From an uncultured Methanomicrobiales archaeon (GTDB taxonomy: Archaea; Halobacteriota; Methanomicrobia; Methanomicrobiales; Methanospirillaceae): 64,000 nucleotides of DNA. The DNA is taken from the NCBI GenBank assembly GCA_903832665.1, contig CAILCG010000023.1, forward strand, positions 19,898 through 83,897, given 5' to 3'. The notes under the pieces were generated by a model. That model saw only the letters and a program-made list of their open reading frames with translations. It was not told the origin of the DNA and searched no databases. This document shows positions 60,668-64,000 of the stretch, piece after piece (position 1 is the stretch's first letter; each line of letters begins with the position of its first letter). A program made the position numbers and the translations under genes.

Positions 60668-61903
60668 ATGACCGCGAGCAGGATTCTTTTTATCGTTCTC
60701 GATGGAATCTCCGATCGCCCCTGCCCGGCGCTCGGGGGCACCACCCCGCTTGCAGCAGCAAAAACTCCTGTACTTGACAGACTCGCACAGGAAGGCTGCT
60801 GTGGTATTATGGATACCATCGCGCCGGGCGTCCGCCCGGGTTCTGACACCGCACATCTCGCCCTGCTCGGGTATGATCCTTACAAGTACTATACCGGCCG
60901 GGGACCGCTCGAATGCGAAGGCTCGGGCATCCACATGGAGGCCGGCATGATCGGGTTCCGGTGCAACTACGCCACCCTATCCAAAGAGGGACTGGTCACG
61001 AATCGCCGCGCCGGCCGCATCCACGATACTGCCACCTTGAGCGCCGCCATCCAGGACGGAGTCGATCTCTCGAAGTTTGGCGTGGAATTCACGTTCCGTT
61101 CAGGGGCCGGCCACCGGGCCGCCCTTGCACTCAAGGGAGAGGGCATCGGTCACTGCGTCACCTCCAATGATCCCAAGAAAGAGGGAGTCAAGCCGCTCAC
61201 GGTCAATGCGATCAAAAAGACACCCGCCCATGAAAAGACAGCCGCAGTCTGCAACGAGTTCGTCCACCAGTCCACGAAGATTCTCTTCGATCACTCGATG
61301 AACAGGGACCGGCTCGCCCAGAATCTCAACCCGGCCAATGTCGTGCTGATGCGGGGAGCCGGCGAGATGGGGAAGTACGAACCCTTTCAGGAAAAATACG
61401 GGATCACGGGATCGGTCATCTCCGCTGCAAGCCTCATCACGGGCATCGGCCGGGCAGTCGGCCTCCCGCATATCGAGGTTGCCGGCGCCACCGGCTCGCA
61501 GAACAGCAACGTTGCCGGCAAGATCACCGCCGCCCTCAACGAGCTAAAGACCAAAGAGTTCGTACTCATGAACGTCAAGGGCGCCGATGAGTCCGGCCAT
61601 GACGGACTTGCGGAACAGAAGCGGGATTTCATCCAGAAGATCGACCCGCTGCTCGAACCCCTGCTGGGGCTTAAGGACACCATCATCATCGTCTGCGGGG
61701 ACCACTCGACACCCTGCACCATCAAGGATCACAGCGCCGATCCGGTGCCGGTCCTGATCCATGGCGACGGGGTCCGTATGGACGATGTCTTCCATTACGA
61801 TGAATACCATTGCGCAAAAGGCGGGCTCAACCGGATCCGGGGTACCGACCTGTTACCGATCGTCCTTGACCTGGTCAACAAATCCCATAAATTCGGGGCC
61901 TGA
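60668..61903 (+). CDS. apgM: 2,3-bisphosphoglycerate-independent phosphoglycerate mutase (archaeal ApgM)
   Basis: RILFIVLDGISDRPCPALGGTTPLAAAKTPVLDRLA; GSDTAHLALLGYDP; CGDHSTPC. Confidence 0.95.
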   Translation: MTASRILFIVLDGISDRPCPALGGTTPLAAAKTPVLDRLAQEGCCGIMDTIAPGVRPGSDTAHLALLGYDPYKYYTGRGPLECEGSGIHMEAGMIGFRCNYATLSKEGLVTNRRAGRIHDTATLSAAIQDGVDLSKFGVEFTFRSGAGHRAALALKGEGIGHCVTSNDPKKEGVKPLTVNAIKKTPAHEKTAAVCNEFVHQSTKILFDHSMNRDRLAQNLNPANVVLMRGAGEMGKYEPFQEKYGITGSVISAASLITGIGRAVGLPHIEVAGATGSQNSNVAGKITAALNELKTKEFVLMNVKGADESGHDGLAEQKRDFIQKIDPLLEPLLGLKDTIIIVCGDHSTPCTIKDHSADPVPVLIHGDGVRMDDVFHYDEYHCAKGGLNRIRGTDLLPIVLDLVNKSHKFGA

Positions 61904-61921
61904 AGGATTAGCGGGGTACAG

Positions 61922-62767
61922 ATGAGAGACCGAGCCGTAAAAAACTGGCATAAGCACTGCCTGCTTCCTGATGGCACCGAGCTGCAGGAGCACAGCTTAA
62001 AGACCGACCGGGATATTGTCATCGGGGAATTCTGCCAGATCGATTACGGCCTGAGGGGTGCGGATGTCTATGTCGGGGAGTCCTCGAAGATCCGCGAGTA
62101 CGTCTGGGCAAACGGCGATGCACGGATCGGCAACCTCTGCGAGATCGGCAGCGATGTGATCGCAAAGAAAGATGCGTATATCGGTGAAGGCGTGAAGATA
62201 AACGGCAGGCTGGTCGTTGCCGGGGCTCTCGATATCGGCGAGAAAGTCGAGATTAAGGAAGGGTTCGAGGCGACCGGCGCCATCGAGGTGCGAAACCCGA
62301 TGCCAGTCTTCATGTTCATCCTCATCTACTTCATGACGATGCTCAAGATCCAGAACGAGAAAGAACTCGACCGGATCATCGACAACCTCTTCTCGGAAGA
62401 TGACGAAAAGCGGGAGATCCCGCTCATGATCCCCGCCCGCTCAAAACTCGATATGAAACATTTCTCCGTTCCCTCGACCATGAAGATCGGGAAGAACTGC
62501 CGGCTCCACGGGAATATCCGGGCGGGCTCGATCGATGTCCAGCAGAACACCGTGATCTTCGGCAGCCTCCGGGCGCGACACGAGATCAGCGTGGTTGAGG
62601 GGGTCACGATCCACGGCAACGTGGAGAGCGGCAGTACCGTCCATGTAAAAAAGGGCGCCCATATCCTTGGGAATGTAATCGCAAAGGCGATCGTACTCCA
62701 CGAGGAGGCAAGAGTTGACGGGACAATTCAGGCACCGCATGGTATGCGGATCGAGAGGGGACCATGA
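61922..62767 (+). CDS. Bactofilin-like/polymer-forming beta-helix protein
   Basis: Repeating hexapeptide-like IGEGVKINGRLVVAGALDIGEKVEIKEG and HGNIRAGSIDVQQNTVIFGSL. Confidence 0.7.
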   Translation: MRDRAVKNWHKHCLLPDGTELQEHSLKTDRDIVIGEFCQIDYGLRGADVYVGESSKIREYVWANGDARIGNLCEIGSDVIAKKDAYIGEGVKINGRLVVAGALDIGEKVEIKEGFEATGAIEVRNPMPVFMFILIYFMTMLKIQNEKELDRIIDNLFSEDDEKREIPLMIPARSKLDMKHFSVPSTMKIGKNCRLHGNIRAGSIDVQQNTVIFGSLRARHEISVVEGVTIHGNVESGSTVHVKKGAHILGNVIAKAIVLHEEARVDGTIQAPHGMRIERGP

Positions 62768-63603
62768 CAACCATAGCAGAAATTTTTGAGCTCGAAACGA
62801 TCCGGTTCATCGAGCCATCGTTTGCAGACCTGACGGACACCCGGTTTAACGCCCTGCTGGCGGGACACGATGCCCGGGAGGGCCGTCTCCTGCTGGACGA
62901 GGCTGAAGAACCTCTTGCCCTTGCCTTCCAGGGAACGGATGGATGGGTTGCTGGCTCATTCCTCTGCCGGAATCCGTCTGTCCCCCTCATCGACCTCTTC
63001 GAGAGCGTGAACGGCGAGATCTTCCAGGAGAACCGGGCGATTTTCGCCGCAGCGGTCCGGGAATATTACAGCAATGCCCTCACCGCGGAAGTCCCCCCCT
63101 CCATCGAGGATCTCAATCCCGCCCGGAGGGGAATTCTCGGGACCCTGATCGAGAACATCTGGGGAAGCGGTACGGGTGAGACCTGCGTGGACTGCTGCTG
63201 CGGCTCGGGGGTCGGCTCGCTGGTGCTCCGGGATCTCAATTACTCGCCGCTCTCGTACGACAACGATGCGGCTCTCCTGTCACGGGGACTTTTTGCCAAG
63301 CGCCTCCTGCCCGCAGAGACGATGTGCATCAATGCGATGATCGCATCGCAGTACGTGGAACCCTCGCCCAAGGGAATCGGCATCATGATGGGCGATATCA
63401 ACACGTTTACCCAGGATATGTGGGAAGCGATCGTCAGGGAACTCTTCGCAGCCACCAAAGAGACCCTGATCACCGTGGGAACAGAACCCGAAGCCCGGCT
63501 CGTGGCCTCATGGGGAGAGGATATGGGGCGCATCGTTGACGTAACGAGAAATCCCAAGGATCCCATCTATGATCTCTGGGTGTGCGAGGCGCACATCGCA
63601 TAG
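62764..63603 (+). CDS. SAM-methyltransferase-like archaeal protein
   Basis: CVDCCCGSGVGSLVLRDLNYSPLSYDND resembles a Rossmann MTase motif I; 4-bp overlap with upstream gene. Confidence 0.55.
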   Translation: MTTIAEIFELETIRFIEPSFADLTDTRFNALLAGHDAREGRLLLDEAEEPLALAFQGTDGWVAGSFLCRNPSVPLIDLFESVNGEIFQENRAIFAAAVREYYSNALTAEVPPSIEDLNPARRGILGTLIENIWGSGTGETCVDCCCGSGVGSLVLRDLNYSPLSYDNDAALLSRGLFAKRLLPAETMCINAMIASQYVEPSPKGIGIMMGDINTFTQDMWEAIVRELFAATKETLITVGTEPEARLVASWGEDMGRIVDVTRNPKDPIYDLWVCEAHIA

Positions 63604-63620
63604 AAAAACTAAAAAAAGGA

Positions 63621-63821
63621 TTATTCGGGGATCAGGGCACGCTTTAACTGCTCGCTGACCGAATGACCGGTCGCGTGCACACTCTTGAACGGGGGGGTGC
63701 ATGATCTGATTCCCCTTTTCTGGGAAAACATCTCCTCAGGGCGGAGATTCTCCCCCGTAAGTGTCCGGATCAGGTTCTGCAGATCTTTTTTCACCTGCAG
63801 CTCCTGCTCATCATTATCCAT
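63621..63821 (-). CDS. Small hypothetical protein
   Basis: Short complete ORF with plausible composition. Confidence 0.45.
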   Translation of the reverse strand: MDNDEQELQVKKDLQNLIRTLTGENLRPEEMFSQKRGIRSCTPPFKSVHATGHSVSEQLKRALIPE

Positions 63822-64000
63822 GGTAAGTACTCATATGTGCATCGGGATAAAGAATTTTGTGCTCTGTAGAAAACCTCAATGATGAGAAATTGTAGGAACG
63901 TGTGAATGTTACAAACAATCATTTTGGTAGCGATTTCTTTTGTCTGAATCAGAAATCTTCGAGCTTTGAGATCGTCGCTGAACTTTCTTTTCAGGACAGA

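Overview
This is a high-GC archaeal chromosome window. Gene content and order (archaeal ribosomal/RNA-polymerase/mevalonate cluster, S15-RecJ-Pcc1-S3Ae cluster, tandem CBS proteins, COG1361-like surface proteins) suggest a Methanomicrobiales methanogen; the lineage is my inference. About 22.3-35.9 kb is a canonical archaeal core cluster (gltX, idsA, RNase J, fni, IPK, MVK, MEMO, rps2, eno, rpoK, tRNA-Pro, rpoN, rps9, rpl13, rpl18e, rpoD, rps11, rps4, rps13, tRNA-Ser). About 15.5-22.3 kb is an accessory stretch with HepT/MntA-like genes, an AlbA_2/Schlafen-like protein, a possible nucleotide-cyclase-like protein and several repeat families. The most unusual signal is a roughly 870-bp non-coding array at 15541-16415. 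It has about 26-29 degenerate units with a near-exact 25-bp period (consensus ATCAAAGTCTGNTTGAAAAATTTCA), no unique spacers, weak dyad symmetry in each unit, and a roughly 65-bp variant block recurring three times. Other items worth checking: a three-copy intergenic repeat at 17.3/19.1/20.1 kb; a branched-RNA-like leader upstream of rps15; a head-to-head fusion of truncated GNAT and TauE/SafE genes at about 40.59 kb; a five-gene CBS-domain operon; an ABC ATPase with an amber codon just before its LSGGQ motif; and seven single-base deletions, most of them in homopolymers, that split six otherwise intact genes and probably reflect sequencing error. Everything was read by eye plus the ORF track. 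No database search was run.
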